Assembly (NCBI GenBank): GCA_030151665.1
Contig: JASLDB010000115.1
Location: 1-5,832, forward strand
Source of the DNA: Neisseriaceae bacterium
Lineage (GTDB): Bacteria; Pseudomonadota; Gammaproteobacteria; Burkholderiales; Neisseriaceae
DNA: 5,832 nt
Direction: 5' to 3'
Of the stretch, positions 5,205 through 5,832 are shown piece after piece. The notes below the pieces were generated by a model. It had not been told where the DNA came from, did no database searches, and saw nothing but the letters and a program-made list of their open reading frames with translations. A program made the translations under genes and the position numbers. Each line of letters opens with the position of its first letter. Positions within the stretch are counted from its first letter, which is position 1.

Positions 5205-5832
5205 ATGTTGCCCATTCAGATTACTTGCCAAGATGGCTATACCCTACAAGGGCATTTTTGGCCAAAACAAAGTCATACCCCACATAAAAAAGCGGTTTTA
5301 TTGGGGTCTGCTACTGGCATTTTGCAAGGTTTCTACCAATATTTTGCCCAATATTTGAACGAACAAGGCCATGAAGTCCTTTGTTTTGATTTTCGGGGAA
5401 TTGGGGCATCACTGTATGGTCCATTAAAAGATTCTCAAGCAAGTTTAACGGATTGGGGTCGATACGATTTACCTGCCGCCATCGATGCTTTATTGGATTT
5501 AAGTCAACAAGACAGCATTAATTTAGTAGGACACAGTGCTGGTGGGCAATTATTGGGTTTGGCACACAACCACCAAAAAATTGGCAATATGGTTACCATA
5601 GCAGCATCAACAGGCCATGTTCCCCATCTAACAGGTAAAACCAAATTATTGGCTCCGATTATGTTTCGTGTTTTGTTTCCACTAAGCTGTTTTTTCAAAG
5701 GCTATGGTGCAACCAAGATGATTAACATGGGGGAAAATTTGCCCAAAAAGGTGGCCAAGGAATGGGGGAAATTTTGCAGTCATCCAGGCTATGCCAAAAA
5801 TGCCATTACGCATGGTGTTGTTGATTACCACC
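5205..5832 (+). CDS. Alpha/beta-fold hydrolase (COG4757-like), N-terminal 209 residues (runs off the window)
   Basis: The frame opens at ATG 5205 with a clear AAGGAG (5194-5199) five bases upstream and continues past the right edge. It begins with a short strand pair (PIQITCQDGYTLQGHFWP), then AVLLGSATGILQGFYQYFAQYL at 30-51 in one run, where the oxyanion-hole region is expected. VLCFDFRGIGAS is at 58-69, and the nucleophile elbow is GHSAGG at 109-114 with Ser111. The RGIGAS motif, the DWGRYDLPAAIDAL segment at 83-96 and the GENLPKKVAKEWGKFC segment at 176-191 match the COG4757 group of predicted hydrolases, as I recall them. The acid and histidine of the triad should lie beyond the window. 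There is no signal peptide, so it is probably cytoplasmic. The substrate is unknown; esterase or lipase-like activity is the general expectation. It is transcribed away from the ABC operon, with no evident functional link. Confidence 0.9.
   Translation, partial: MLPIQITCQDGYTLQGHFWPKQSHTPHKKAVLLGSATGILQGFYQYFAQYLNEQGHEVLCFDFRGIGASLYGPLKDSQASLTDWGRYDLPAAIDALLDLSQQDSINLVGHSAGGQLLGLAHNHQKIGNMVTIAASTGHVPHLTGKTKLLAPIMFRVLFPLSCFFKGYGATKMINMGENLPKKVAKEWGKFCSHPGYAKNAITHGVVDYH

Overview
The window (about 5.8 kb, clearly AT-rich) carries ordinary bacterial chromosomal genes. Lipobox-bearing lipoproteins, strong purine-rich Shine-Dalgarno sequences and the gene set (COG4757-type hydrolase, CjaA-like binding protein, Bacillus-type Xpt) suggest a low-GC Gram-negative proteobacterium. 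A Moraxellaceae-like gammaproteobacterium or a Neisseriaceae-like betaproteobacterium would fit, but the sequence alone does not decide. I found no full copy of the Neisseria DNA-uptake core (GCCGTCTGAA) or the Haemophilus one (AAGTGCGGT).

Layout: everything from base 1 to about 5030 is read on the minus strand, and only the last gene is on the plus strand. From right to left: (a) 5205-5832, the start of a plus-strand alpha/beta hydrolase, cut by the window edge; (b) 4932-5204, a divergent intergenic region with candidate promoters for both directions and a perfect 6-bp dyad inside the spacer of the minus-strand candidate; (c) 4931-1928, a four-gene polar amino acid ABC importer operon ordered permease, permease, ATPase, lipoprotein binding protein, closed by a strong hairpin-plus-T-run terminator at 1879-1910; (d) 1617-1878, an extremely AT-rich spacer with the xpt -10 box at its left end; (e) 1616-1044, xpt (xanthine phosphoribosyltransferase), followed by a near-perfect terminator hairpin at 1002-1028; (f) 878-471, a small HAD-family phosphatase-like protein, then 433-1, the N-terminal part of an unrecognised lipoprotein, possibly cotranscribed.

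How they work together: the ABC operon is a complete importer (periplasm-facing lipoprotein receptor, two-subunit membrane channel, ATPase). Its receptor closely resembles Campylobacter CjaA, a cysteine-binding protein, so cysteine or cystine uptake is the best guess. Xpt salvages xanthine into XMP. The HAD protein, the lipoprotein and the hydrolase have no evident link to these.

I see no mobile element, tRNA, rRNA, CRISPR array, phage gene or convincing novel system. The points most worth checking are the dyad in the ABC promoter, the excess of the heptamer TTGCCCA, and the unidentified lipoprotein.
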